Source: Acidipila rosea (lineage in GTDB: Bacteria; Acidobacteriota; Terriglobia; Terriglobales; Acidobacteriaceae). Taken from it: a stretch of DNA of 64,000 bases. Made by a program: the position numbers and the translations under genes. Below are positions 16,062 to 24,377 of this stretch, piece by piece. How positions within the stretch are numbered: position 1 is the first letter of the stretch; each line of letters begins with the position of its first letter. The notes under the pieces are model-generated. The model searched no databases, was not told the origin of the DNA, and saw only the letters and a list, made by a program, of their open reading frames with translations. Where the stretch lies: assembly GCF_004339725.1 (NCBI RefSeq), contig NZ_SMGK01000003.1:255380-319379 (forward strand), written 5' to 3'.

Positions 16062-17507
16062 ATGAAGATTCATATCCCTACGCCTCTGCGTGTCTACGCA
16101 GGCAAGCAGGACTCAGTCAGTGTCAACGCAACAACCGTCGGGGAAGCCCTCGGTCAGCTCACCGAAGAGCATCCGGACCTGAAGAAGCACCTCTACTCCG
16201 AAGACGGCAAGCTGCGCGCCTTCGTGAATGTCTACCTGAATGACGAAGATATCCGCTACCTTCCCGCAAAGGACTCGACGCCGGTGAGCGAGGCCGATTC
16301 GCTCTCGATTATTCCTTCAATTGCAGGCGGTGCGCCGGTGATGGAAGAAGCCACGGCGCTGCCGGAGCTGAGCACGGCTGAAATGGCCCGCTACTCGCGT
16401 CACCTGATCCTGCCGGAAGTAGGCATGGAAGGCCAGCAGAGGCTGAAGGCGGCCAAGGTGCTCTGCGTCGGCACGGGCGGACTGGGCGCGCCGCTGGCTT
16501 TCTACCTTGCGGCGGCCGGCATCGGAACGCTGGGGCTGGTGGATTTTGACGTGGTTGACGAGAGCAACCTGCAGCGGCAGATCATCCACTCGACCAAAGA
16601 CGTGGGGCGCCCGAAGATCGACTCGGCGGCCGATAAGCTTTCGGCGCTGAATCCCCACATGAAGATCGTGAAGCACGAGACGATGCTTACGAGCCAGAAC
16701 GCGCTGGACATCATCAAGGACTACGATATCGTCGCCGACGGCACCGATAACTTTCCAACGCGATACCTGGTGAATGACGCCTGCGTGCTCAGCGGCAAGC
16801 CGAATGCTTATGGATCGATTTTCCGGTTTGAGGGGCAGGCCAGCGTTTTTGCGACCGAGGAAGGCCCCTGCTATCGCTGCCTCTACCCTGAGCCGCCACC
16901 GCCGGGGCTGGTGCCCTCCTGCGCCGAGGGCGGAGTGCTCGGGATTCTGCCGGGACTGGTTGGGATCATCCAGGCGACGGAGGTCATCAAGCTGATTCTG
17001 GGCAAGGGCGATCCGCTGATAGGCAGGCTGCTGCTGGTCGATTCGCTGGGCATGAAGTTTCGCGAGCTGAAGCTGCGCAAGAATCCGGAGTGCCCGGTGT
17101 GCGGTACGAATCCTACGGTGACCAAGCTGATCGACTATGACCAGTTCTGCGGTATACAGCCGGCGGCGGCGCCAGCAGCGGTGCTGAACGGCATCGAGCA
17201 GATTACGCCAATGGACCTGAAGCGCCGTCTGGATGCGAAGGATGATGTCTTCGTTCTCGATGTTCGTGAGCCCTACGAGTTCCAGATCGCGAGCATGGGC
17301 GGACACCTGATTCCGCTGAATGATCTGCCGAAGCGAGTGAGCGAACTGGACGCGAGCCGTGAGATCGTCGTCCACTGCAAGATGGGAGGACGCAGCCAGA
17401 AGGCGGCGGAGTTCCTGAAGCAGAATGGCTTCACCAAAGTGCAGAATCTGGCTGGAGGCATCAACGCGTGGTCGGCGGAGATCGATCCGACTGTTCCGAA
17501 GTATTGA
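16062..17507 (+). CDS. fusion: CysO/ThiS-like sulfur carrier + MoeB/ThiF E1-like adenylyltransferase + rhodanese
   Basis: 481 residues with three domains. Residues 1-90 are a beta-grasp sulfur carrier ending in SIAGG (Gly89-Gly90). Residues about 100-355 are a MoeB/ThiF/MoeZ E1-like domain with GTGGLGAPL nucleotide loop (137-145), NLQRQI, the GTDNFPTRY segment, zinc cysteines 270/273 and 344/347, and a candidate active Cys287. Residues about 383-475 are a rhodanese with catalytic Cys439 (HCKMGGRS). The E1 domain adenylates the carrier tail and the rhodanese supplies sulfur. The internal Gly-Gly is followed directly by APVMEEAT, so processing seems needed. The frame is open to 16005, but the carrier domain starts at the ATG. 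Confidence 0.88.
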   Translation: MKIHIPTPLRVYAGKQDSVSVNATTVGEALGQLTEEHPDLKKHLYSEDGKLRAFVNVYLNDEDIRYLPAKDSTPVSEADSLSIIPSIAGGAPVMEEATALPELSTAEMARYSRHLILPEVGMEGQQRLKAAKVLCVGTGGLGAPLAFYLAAAGIGTLGLVDFDVVDESNLQRQIIHSTKDVGRPKIDSAADKLSALNPHMKIVKHETMLTSQNALDIIKDYDIVADGTDNFPTRYLVNDACVLSGKPNAYGSIFRFEGQASVFATEEGPCYRCLYPEPPPPGLVPSCAEGGVLGILPGLVGIIQATEVIKLILGKGDPLIGRLLLVDSLGMKFRELKLRKNPECPVCGTNPTVTKLIDYDQFCGIQPAAAPAAVLNGIEQITPMDLKRRLDAKDDVFVLDVREPYEFQIASMGGHLIPLNDLPKRVSELDASREIVVHCKMGGRSQKAAEFLKQNGFTKVQNLAGGINAWSAEIDPTVPKY

Positions 17508-17557
17508 GGTATTAAAGTTACCGCCACCATGTAACTATGGGGTGTGTCCAGGAAGCA

Positions 17558-17614
17558 TAAAAAGCGCAGCGAACTCCGGAGCAGAGGCTTTCGGATTGTT
17601 GGCTGCGTTTTTTA
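17558..17614 (+). terminator. possible terminator after the cysM-mec-carrier operon
   Basis: CGCAGC (17565-17570) pairs with GCTGCG (17602-17607), followed by seven T-rich bases; the upstream A-run could extend the stem. The 31-nt loop can fold further. It lies about 55 bp after the fusion gene's stop. The rest of 17508-17792 shows no convincing gene. Confidence 0.45.
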
Positions 17615-17792
17615 TTGGGCTTGATTTTCGGACTTTTTATGGTGATCGCGTGAAAAAAAGGAATTTCGCCAAAGAAATTTCATTCAGCAGATCAAACCAA
17701 TCTGTCATCAATCTGCAACGTACCTTTAAACGGAACGTAATTTGCATTGCTGGGAAATGTGGTTTTTAGAAATTGAGTGATTGAGGGGTAGC

Positions 17793-18038
17793 ATGGCTGA
17801 TCAGACGGGCAGGATCGAACAATTTTCAGGGACAGAGCTATCCAACTTGCGCAGCGACTTACTTCAATCGGGGATCGACTCGTGGCAGGCGAGCCAGATG
17901 CTTTCATTGTTCCTGGCGGGACGTGGTTATGGAGTGGACTCGGCGCTGCTGCGGGATGCGGTGCTGCGCCTTGAAGTGGCAGGCTGCTCCATCGAGTGTA
18001 TGCAGGCAGAACTCGAACGGGTCGCGCTGGTGATGTAG
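17793..18038 (+). CDS. small hypothetical protein, 81 aa
   Basis: 81 residues, soluble and helical, with the repeating pattern LRSDLLQSGIDSWQASQML and LLRDAVLRLEVAGCS, which suggests a small helical bundle. GAGGGG 4 bp upstream of the ATG at 17793 supports the start. The preceding 180 bp are AT-rich and probably contain the promoter. It ends 1 bp before the stop of the convergent phospholipase-like gene. No family was recognised. Confidence 0.6.
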   Translation: MADQTGRIEQFSGTELSNLRSDLLQSGIDSWQASQMLSLFLAGRGYGVDSALLRDAVLRLEVAGCSIECMQAELERVALVM

Positions 18039-18039
18039 C

Positions 18040-19395
18040 TTATCGCATTCCTGTGGCAGGAGCCGGGGTGAGCGCGACCGGCTTCTGCTGCATGTCCGTC
18101 GGCTGATCGGAAATCTTGACATCTGTGACACGAGCCTTCTCAAGCAGTTTGAGGTCAGCCTGTGTCTTCTTCCACTTCTTCCTGTTGAGTGCGACGTAGT
18201 TCAGCTTGTTGCTCTTGTAGTAAGCCAGGATATTGGCGCGCAAAGCGCCGGGGATGGGGACGTCCGGCTTCTCCTCGATCTTCGCCAGCAGATTGGCGTA
18301 GGTCTGGTCGGCGAGCTTGTAGTTCCCTGCCTGGGTCCTCGTGCCGGTATCGAGGTTTCGGTCTTCCAGGGTTACATGAGCCTGGTTGATCGGTTCATTG
18401 CGGATCTGGCTCAGATACTCCTTGTAGTGATCCACCGTTCTATCCATGCTCTTGAGGAAGAGCTCCTGCGATTTCGCGTCCGGCATGCGCAGCTTGAGAG
18501 CCCTGAGCGGGCCGATCTTCGGCAGGATGGCGATGAAGAAGGCCAGGATATGCGCTCCCACGCCGGGCTTGCGGTAGTCGCTGCCAAACTCGCGCTCATA
18601 GCTGGACTTGTCCATGCGATAGATGAATTTTTTCGGCACAAAGCCGGGATTACTCTCTTCGATCTGCTTGCGGTAATTGAGCAGGGCGACGCCTGTCATC
18701 TTGGGCAGAAGACCGGAAACTGTGTGCCTGTAGGTGCCGATGGCGGTGTCTTCATGCGGCATGATCTGATTGACTTCAAAGCCATAGGTATCGCGGAAGG
18801 CGCGCTCGAGCAGCGGCTTCGCTACTTTGAAGCCGATGAAGTCGTGATACTGCTCGGGTGCGTAATGGCGCTCTGTAACCTCAACCACGTCGAATCCGAA
18901 TTCAGTCTGCAGGTGGGCTTCCGGGCTGTCGTCATAGGTCACGACATGGCCGTATTTGTCGCGCAGCTTCGGGTATTCCTGAGCGGTGGCGATGTTGACG
19001 GCGGGATGTCCGTAGGCGTCGGCGGAATAGTGGGCGAGAGCACCCAGTGCGAAGGCGAACTCGTTGCTGTCTGTCGATTCACGGAGGAGATTGTTGACGA
19101 AGTCTCCGGTGCGGACGTAGTGCAGCAGGTCGCTGAAGAAGTGGCTGCCGAAGGGATAGTAGCCGATGTCCTGAATGATGCAGCCGCCGTAGGCGTAGGC
19201 GTGAGCCTCGGTCAACTGATCGGGCGTGAGATGAGGATAGCGGGCGAGCAGGAGTGGCTTGATGTGGCTGTGCCAGGCGAGGTCCACCACCTCCTCATGA
19301 GAGAGCACTGCGTAAGCGCCCGCGGGGGGCGGCGTAAGGAGCAACGCAATCAGGCAGAACACAACTGCGAGTTTCAGACTGCTTTGTCGCCGCAC
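18040..19395 (-). CDS. exported zinc-dependent phospholipase C-like protein
   Basis: 451 residues with an N-terminal signal peptide (hydrophobic 9-24, AGA-YA). The N-terminal two thirds resemble the zinc-dependent phospholipase C/S1-P1 helical fold: HEEVVDLAWHSHIKPLL, YPFGSHFFSDLLHYVRTGDF, and ALGALAHYSADAYGHPAVN contribute several His/Asp residues for a trinuclear zinc site. The C-terminal part is charged and helical. Likely envelope-located hydrolase; the phospholipid substrate is inferred from the family only. It lies 17 bp downstream of fabD and could be co-transcribed, although the functions are not obviously related. Confidence 0.75.
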   Translation of the reverse strand: MRRQSSLKLAVVFCLIALLLTPPPAGAYAVLSHEEVVDLAWHSHIKPLLLARYPHLTPDQLTEAHAYAYGGCIIQDIGYYPFGSHFFSDLLHYVRTGDFVNNLLRESTDSNEFAFALGALAHYSADAYGHPAVNIATAQEYPKLRDKYGHVVTYDDSPEAHLQTEFGFDVVEVTERHYAPEQYHDFIGFKVAKPLLERAFRDTYGFEVNQIMPHEDTAIGTYRHTVSGLLPKMTGVALLNYRKQIEESNPGFVPKKFIYRMDKSSYEREFGSDYRKPGVGAHILAFFIAILPKIGPLRALKLRMPDAKSQELFLKSMDRTVDHYKEYLSQIRNEPINQAHVTLEDRNLDTGTRTQAGNYKLADQTYANLLAKIEEKPDVPIPGALRANILAYYKSNKLNYVALNRKKWKKTQADLKLLEKARVTDVKISDQPTDMQQKPVALTPAPATGMR

Positions 19396-19412
19396 TTCTA
19401 TGCCGCCCTTTC

Positions 19413-20363
19413 TTAACTTGACTTGAGCGCCGCCAACGTCTTATCCAGGCTGGCCTGATCTTCAACATTCAGATAAGGCTGGCTGCGGTCGATCTGCCGC
19501 ATCAGGCCGCCGAGAACTTTCCCCGGACCTACCTCAATGAAGTGAGTGGGTTGCTGCGCAGTTAAGAGGCGGATGCACTCGACCCAGCGTACGGCTCCCG
19601 ATACCTGGCGGATGAGAGCATCACGGAGAGTATCCGCGGCAGTCTCGAGCGTCGCATCGACATTGATGGCCACGGGAACCTGCGAGTCTGCGAAAGGAAG
19701 CGCCAGCAGCAGTTCGGAGAGACGGTCCTGAGCTGGCAGCATTAGTGCGCAGTGGAACGGAGCGCTGACCGGCAGCATTACGGTTCGCTTCGCACCTGCT
19801 TCCTTAGCGAGCGCGGCTGCGCGCTCAACCGCGATGACTGCGCCGGAGATGACGGTCTGCTCCGGCGAGTTGATATTGGCTGCGGAGACCACGGCTGCGG
19901 TCTCTGCAGCGGCCTTGCCGCAAAGCTCGATGACCACGTCGGCGGGCAGGCCCAGAATGGCCGCCATTGCGCCCTCGCCGGCTGGAACCGCGTCCTGCAT
20001 GAAGCTGCCACGGCTGCGCACGGTGGTGACGGCATCGCGAAAAGAGATGGAGCCGGCGGCGACGTTGGCCGAGTACTCGCCGAGCGAGTGGCCGGCGACA
20101 TAAGCCGGTGTGACGCCATGCGCGGCGAGCACCCGCTGGGCGGCGATGGAGACGGTAAAGATGGCCGGCTGGGTGAATTCGGTGAGGCGGAGCTGCTCCT
20201 CCGGGCCGTCGAAGCACAGCTTCGAAAGGGAGAAGCCCAGGGCGTCGTCAGCTTCCTCAAATGTCTGGCGGGCCTCGGTGAACTGTTCGAACAGATTGCG
20301 GCCCATTCCAACTGCCTGCGAACCTTGTCCCGGAAAAAGAAAAACGATCTTATTTGTGTTCAT
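19413..20363 (-). CDS. fabD: malonyl-CoA:ACP transacylase
   Basis: 316-residue cytoplasmic enzyme that loads malonate on acyl carrier protein for fatty acid elongation. FLFPGQGSQ is at 9-16, the nucleophile elbow GHSLGEYSA places Ser93, His204 follows in APFHCALM, and the oxyanion/arginine region is present around FMQDAVP. The C-terminal EVGPGKVLGGLMRQI is typical. Length fits the family. No other fab genes are adjacent. The transglutaminase gene lies 18 bp upstream on the same strand and may be co-transcribed. Confidence 0.95.
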   Translation of the reverse strand: MNTNKIVFLFPGQGSQAVGMGRNLFEQFTEARQTFEEADDALGFSLSKLCFDGPEEQLRLTEFTQPAIFTVSIAAQRVLAAHGVTPAYVAGHSLGEYSANVAAGSISFRDAVTTVRSRGSFMQDAVPAGEGAMAAILGLPADVVIELCGKAAAETAAVVSAANINSPEQTVISGAVIAVERAAALAKEAGAKRTVMLPVSAPFHCALMLPAQDRLSELLLALPFADSQVPVAINVDATLETAADTLRDALIRQVSGAVRWVECIRLLTAQQPTHFIEVGPGKVLGGLMRQIDRSQPYLNVEDQASLDKTLAALKSS

Positions 20364-20381
20364 GTCGTACGTTCGTTCAGT

Positions 20382-21215
20382 TTACTGCGTTGCTACCGCC
20401 CCCGGCAGTTCGTCGCTAATGACTTCGAATTTCGTCAGGTCCGATTGCCCGAAGGAGGTGGTAATGGCGACATCGGAAGCATCGCGGCCGACGGCCATCA
20501 ACACTCTTCCGATGCGCGGAGCGTTGTGTCGCGCATCCATGGTCCACCAGCGTCCCGACAGGTAGACCTCGTACCAGGCGCTGAAGTCCATGGGTGTATA
20601 AGACGGCGGCACGCCGATATCTCCGAGATAGCCGGTGGCGTAGCGCGCCGGAATGTTGAGGGCCCGGCAGAAGGTGACGGCCAGGTGCTGGAAATCGCGG
20701 CAGACGCCGGTGCGCTCCGTGTAGACATTGAGCGCTGTTTTAGTGGCGCGGGCGTGGTGATAGCCAAATGTGACATGCTGATGCACCCAGTTGTTGATGG
20801 CCTGCACCCGCTGCCAGCCGGGAGCCAAGCCCCCGAAGAGATCGGTGGCGATGTGCAGCATGCTATCGACTTCGCAATAGCGGCTGTTCATGAGGTAGCG
20901 CAGCACCTCATTCGGGACCTGCTCGACAGGGAGTTCGATGGCCCGGGGGTTGATCGGGTCGGGCGCTCCCGAGTCTTCAATCAGGGTGGAACTGGTCAGC
21001 TTCAACTCGCCAGGCAAGGCAACGAATCGTGAACACCGGTTGCCGAAGCTGTCGAGGTAGCTGTCCGGCAGGATGGTCGTGCCGCCCGACTCGATCCGCA
21101 TATGATCGGGCTCAAGCAGGTCGTCGGTCCGCGAAGGATGGACATGCAGCATGGCGACGAAAGCCGTGCGGGCAGCCATGTAAAAACGAATATCGTAACC
21201 GAGGCGAATTAACAT
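20382..21215 (-). CDS. transglutaminase-like cysteine protein of the Anbu neighbourhood
   Basis: 277 residues with an N-terminal beta domain and a transglutaminase core. Cys172 lies in RTGVCRDFQHLAVTFCRAL and an aspartate in TMDARHN. The position that is usually the catalytic His (HAW) reads SAW in DFSAWYEVYL, so the triad may be altered or the group may use another residue. ATG at 21215 is preferred since it opens the conserved MLIRLGYDIRF. Proteins of this group often sit beside Anbu genes, and here the Anbu gene is divergent, 95 bp away. Role unknown; peptide crosslinking or hydrolysis is possible. Confidence 0.8.
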   Translation of the reverse strand: MLIRLGYDIRFYMAARTAFVAMLHVHPSRTDDLLEPDHMRIESGGTTILPDSYLDSFGNRCSRFVALPGELKLTSSTLIEDSGAPDPINPRAIELPVEQVPNEVLRYLMNSRYCEVDSMLHIATDLFGGLAPGWQRVQAINNWVHQHVTFGYHHARATKTALNVYTERTGVCRDFQHLAVTFCRALNIPARYATGYLGDIGVPPSYTPMDFSAWYEVYLSGRWWTMDARHNAPRIGRVLMAVGRDASDVAITTSFGQSDLTKFEVISDELPGAVATQ

Positions 21216-21310
21216 AGTTGCGTCAAAAGATGGTCGTAGGATGCGACCTGGCGGCGAAACGTATCTCGATCCAGTGAACATTTACTATCTGAAGAGAGGC
21301 GAAGTTCATT

Positions 21311-22057
21311 TTGACGTATTGTGTTGGCATTTTGACCCACCAGGGGCTGGTGATGGCGTCGGACTCACGCACCAATGCCGGGTACGATCAGGTGAATCTG
21401 TGCAGGAAAATGCACACCTTCGTGGAGCCAGGGGAGCGCTCCTTTTGTATTCTCACCAGCGGCAGTCTTTCGCTGACCCAATCTGTCATTACGCTGCTGC
21501 GTGATGAGTTTGATGCCGGTGAAGGGCTGGCAAAGGCTCGTAACTTCTATGCTGCAGCGCGAGCTGTGGGTGAGTGCGTTCGTCGAGTGGCGGAACTGGA
21601 TCGTTCAGCGCTGGAGCGGGATGAATTCAACTTCAATATCAACCTGCTGCTGGGGGGCCAGATCAAGGGTGAGGCGCCGCAGCTGTATCTCATCTATCCC
21701 CAAGGTAATCCGTTGAGCGTTACCCGCGACTCTCCCTATATGCAGATCGGCGAGGTGAAATACGGACGGCCTATCCTGGACCGCGGCATCGAGGCGGGAG
21801 CGACCACGCTTGAGGTGGCTGCGATGTATGCGCTGCTGTCGTTCGACGCGACGATGCGGTCGAATGTAACGGTAGGGCCGCCTATCGAGATGCTGCTTTA
21901 TGAGAATGACGCGCTGGAGTTTGACCGCTATCGCCGCTTCAAGGCCGATGACCCGGAACTGAACGTGATTCACCGGCAGTGGGAGCGGTCACTGCGCCGC
22001 GCGGTGGAGGAGTTGCCGGCTATCACCTTCAAGGCCTGTCTGCCGGACACACCCTAG
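21311..22057 (+). CDS. Anbu/BPH proteasome-type peptidase
   Basis: 248-residue member of the Ntn-hydrolase proteasome superfamily. The family start MTYCVGI is read from a TTG codon at 21311, placing Thr2 to become the N-terminal nucleophile after Met removal. Asp18 (ASDSRTNAG) and Lys33 (RKMHTF) complete the proteasome-like active site. Anbu forms open ring or helical assemblies; its substrates are unknown. Upstream GAGAGG is at 21294-21299. A divergent transglutaminase-like gene next door is a typical Anbu association; the ATP-grasp and alpha-E partners seen in other genomes are not present here. Confidence 0.88.
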   Translation: MTYCVGILTHQGLVMASDSRTNAGYDQVNLCRKMHTFVEPGERSFCILTSGSLSLTQSVITLLRDEFDAGEGLAKARNFYAAARAVGECVRRVAELDRSALERDEFNFNINLLLGGQIKGEAPQLYLIYPQGNPLSVTRDSPYMQIGEVKYGRPILDRGIEAGATTLEVAAMYALLSFDATMRSNVTVGPPIEMLLYENDALEFDRYRRFKADDPELNVIHRQWERSLRRAVEELPAITFKACLPDTP

Positions 22058-22082
22058 ACCTTCGTAGTATTCTAGTAGCTGC

Positions 22083-22159
22083 GCGCCCGTAGCTCAGCTG
22101 GATAGAGCGGCAGCCTCCGAAGCTGTAGGTCGCAAGTTCGAATCTTGCCGGGCGCACCA
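22083..22159 (+). tRNA. tRNA-Arg, anticodon CCG
   Basis: The 77-nt cloverleaf has acceptor GCGCCCG pairing with CGGGCGC, D-stem GCTC/GAGC, anticodon stem GCAGC/GCTGT around loop CTCCGAA (anticodon CCG, reads CGG), and T-arm loop TTCGAAT. The CCA end is encoded. No integrase or att-like duplication was seen nearby. Confidence 0.95.
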
Positions 22160-22172
22160 TCTTCTGTCCTAT

Positions 22173-22217
22173 CCCCCTTTTGATCGGTGACTTCCCCCAA
22201 AAGGGGGAGTTCCTTTT
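22173..22217. terminator. hairpin terminator between tRNA-Arg and yggX
   Basis: CCCCCTTTTG (22173-22182) pairs perfectly with CAAAAGGGGG (22198-22207) around a 15-nt loop, followed by AGTTCCTTTT. It sits between the tRNA and a convergent gene and may act in both directions. Confidence 0.7.
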
Positions 22218-22282
22218 CGCGCGGCGGGAGCTACTCTATCTTTACTGTTCACTACAAGTTAAGCGGAAGCCAAGGGTAGATT

Positions 22283-22558
22283 TCAGCCCGCTGCAGGAGG
22301 AACGTACTCCTTGGGCAGGGTGGAACCGTCGCCGAAGAAATACTGCTGCATCTGCTCTACGAGAAACTCCTGCGCCTGCGGAGTCCAGGGCTGAAGGCGG
22401 TATTCATTGAGCAGCATCTTCTGGTGTTCCAGCCACTCCTGCCAGGCCTTCTTCGAGACATTGTTATAGATTTTGTGGCCGAAATCGCTGTCGAAGGGCG
22501 CCTCGTCCAACCCCTCCATCTCCTGCTTGTACTTCGCGCAAAAAACCATGTGTGCCAT
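22283..22558 (-). CDS. yggX: Fe(II)-trafficking / oxidative damage protection protein YggX
   Basis: 91-residue small protein with the YggX signature MVFCAKYKQEMEGLDEAPF, then WQEWLEHQKMLLNEYRL and a tail QYFFGDG. It is associated with protection of Fe-S clusters from oxidants and with iron handling. A cysteine near the N terminus (Cys6) matches the conserved residue. The ATG at 22558 begins the conserved family N terminus. The M28 peptidase gene on the same strand ends 76 bp upstream. Confidence 0.92.
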   Translation of the reverse strand: MAHMVFCAKYKQEMEGLDEAPFDSDFGHKIYNNVSKKAWQEWLEHQKMLLNEYRLQPWTPQAQEFLVEQMQQYFFGDGSTLPKEYVPPAAG

Positions 22559-22634
22559 TTGCCTTGGTATTCCTCTCAGTCTTGATTTTAGGCAAGGCGA
22601 GAGAAAGATCAAAATTTCCTGGGCGGCTGCCGGA

Positions 22635-24215
22635 TCAATGGGGCTTGTAAGGGCTGCCATCGGTCCACGCGGGGCGGCTGGTGGCGTTGGCGACGGTGCG
22701 GGTCAGGGTATAGAAGAAGGTGTCGAACCGGGCGGCGGCATCGAAGTCGATGGGCTGGGTGACGTCGTCCTGGGGGCGATGGTACTGAGTGGTGTACCAC
22801 TGGCGGTAGCGGCGCTCTGCATCGGCGCCGGGATCGTAGCCGAAGATAAAGCCGATGGACGGAACGCCGATCTGCATGAAAGGCCAGTGGTCGGCCCGGC
22901 GGAGAAGGCTGCGCTCCGGCTCGCGATCGGCTCGCACTGTGATGTGCATGGCCGCGCCGACAGCGCGTGCCGTCTGGCCAAGGGTCGAGTCATCGATGGC
23001 AAGAGCGGTGAGGATGTGAAGCGGAAAAAGAGGCCGCAGTTGGTCGAGGTTGATATCGGCGGCGAGCGCAGTTCTGGGCACGGTGGGGTGCTGCGTAAAC
23101 CAGGTGGAGCCGAGCAGACCCTTTTCCTCGCCGGTGAAGGCGCAGAAGAGAATGCTGCGCTTGAGGCCGGGATCGCCCTTGCTCCTCGCCGCATGCTGAT
23201 CGTCGGCGAACTGGATCAGAAGCGCGACGTAGGCGGCATCGTCGAGGGTCCCGTTGTAGATGCCGTCGCCGAGGACCGGGGTTCCGTGGCCGTAGCCATC
23301 CAGATGGGCCGCGATGACGATGTACTGCGACTTGAGCGAGGGAGCGCTGCCGGGAAGGACAGCGAGGACGTTGGGCGAAGTGTAATCGCGGGTGATGGTG
23401 TGGGTGGTGAGGCGCAGGCGTGTCGGCAGATCGACGGAGGGTAAGGGTTTCGACTGGCCGCCGAACGTGAGGATCTGCTGCGCGTTCTGCGACGTGCCCT
23501 CCAGCAGGGCCGGAAAGACGGCGGCACTCAGGCGCATGGAGACGAAGGCTGTCGGCGCTGCATGAGTGGGCGTTGCGGCGGCGAGAGTGACGGAGCGGGC
23601 ATAGGCCTCGGGCCAGCGTGGCGGCTCGATGGTGAATGCGAGGTCATCCACGGTGAGGATGCCGACCGCTCCTGCGGCGCGCACCGCCTGCATGCGGTCA
23701 CTAGCGCTGGGGAGGCCGGTGCGTCGAGTGCCGAAGCAGACTGCGATTTTACCGGTGAGATTGGTGGCTTCCGCTCGGGAGCAGTAGCCGCGGAAGGCCA
23801 GAGGGGCCTCAAGCGTGGCAGGCAGCGACGCGGAAGGCGCGATGGTGATCTGCTGCAGAAACTGGAGAGGATGGTCGGGCGCGTTGGGGCGCAGCAGGGT
23901 GAAGGTGGTGCCTTGCGGGGTGACCTGCACCTCATGCAGCGGGACCTGCTGCAGGTAAGAACCGTTTTCGCCCGCAGGCTGCAGGCCCGCCTGGCGAAAG
24001 CGTTCGGCTACATACTGCGCGGCTCGCGCATAGGCGGCAGAGCCGGTGTCGCGACCCTCCATTGCATCGGAGGACAGATACTCTGTCGTGTGCCACCATG
24101 CGCGGGTGTCTGCATCGTGAATCTGGCCATCGCGCGGATGGGCCGATGTCTGGGCGGATGCGGCGGCGGAAGAAGCAGCAAGCAGGGCGAGCAGGACCAG
24201 TGCGTATCGAGGCAT
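22635..24215 (-). CDS. exported M28-family metallopeptidase with PA-like insertion
   Basis: 526 residues starting with a signal peptide (hydrophobic 5-20, ASA-QT). A propeptide-like N-terminal domain and a PA domain (about 150-260) precede the M28 aminopeptidase core. Metal-site segments AAHLDGYGHG, GTLDDAAYVA, FTGEEKGLLGS and YHRPQDD are visible and supply His, Asp, Glu and His ligands for two zinc ions; the general base Glu is in GEEKG. The enzyme probably removes N-terminal residues from peptides outside the cytoplasm. ATG at 24215 is used because it opens directly into the signal peptide. Confidence 0.85.
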   Translation of the reverse strand: MPRYALVLLALLAASSAAASAQTSAHPRDGQIHDADTRAWWHTTEYLSSDAMEGRDTGSAAYARAAQYVAERFRQAGLQPAGENGSYLQQVPLHEVQVTPQGTTFTLLRPNAPDHPLQFLQQITIAPSASLPATLEAPLAFRGYCSRAEATNLTGKIAVCFGTRRTGLPSASDRMQAVRAAGAVGILTVDDLAFTIEPPRWPEAYARSVTLAAATPTHAAPTAFVSMRLSAAVFPALLEGTSQNAQQILTFGGQSKPLPSVDLPTRLRLTTHTITRDYTSPNVLAVLPGSAPSLKSQYIVIAAHLDGYGHGTPVLGDGIYNGTLDDAAYVALLIQFADDQHAARSKGDPGLKRSILFCAFTGEEKGLLGSTWFTQHPTVPRTALAADINLDQLRPLFPLHILTALAIDDSTLGQTARAVGAAMHITVRADREPERSLLRRADHWPFMQIGVPSIGFIFGYDPGADAERRYRQWYTTQYHRPQDDVTQPIDFDAAARFDTFFYTLTRTVANATSRPAWTDGSPYKPH

Positions 24216-24377
24216 TTGTGCTGTAGGGTACACGGGGAAAATGAAAAGGGCCACGGCTGAGTGACGGGATGGACGGATGAATTTTGTGAGGCTGAAAGCG
24301 CGCGCGCAAAGGCCGAGGGTCTGCGGTTTGTAAGAATTCTGAAAGATGCACCGCGGAGTAAACCGTAAAATAGATCA

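Noticed and set aside
16317-17375. Minus-strand frame opposite the sulfur-carrier fusion
   Set aside because: The plus-strand gene has three intact domains; the antisense translation has no recognisable motif.
17425-17769. Plus-strand frame of about 114 codons after the fusion gene
   Set aside because: It overlaps the fusion's 3' end in another frame and runs through a probable terminator and promoter region; composition is not protein-like.
18376-19416. Plus-strand frame opposite the phospholipase-like gene
   Set aside because: Antisense to a gene with signal peptide and zinc-ligand motifs; no ribosome binding site or family pattern.
19752-21032. Plus-strand frame opposite fabD and the transglutaminase
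   Set aside because: It spans two different minus-strand genes with clear active sites, so it is only a shadow frame.
22083-22159. tRNA-Arg as an attachment site for an integrated element
   Set aside because: No integrase, excisionase or direct repeat of the tRNA 3' end was found nearby, and the flanking genes are ordinary chromosomal genes.
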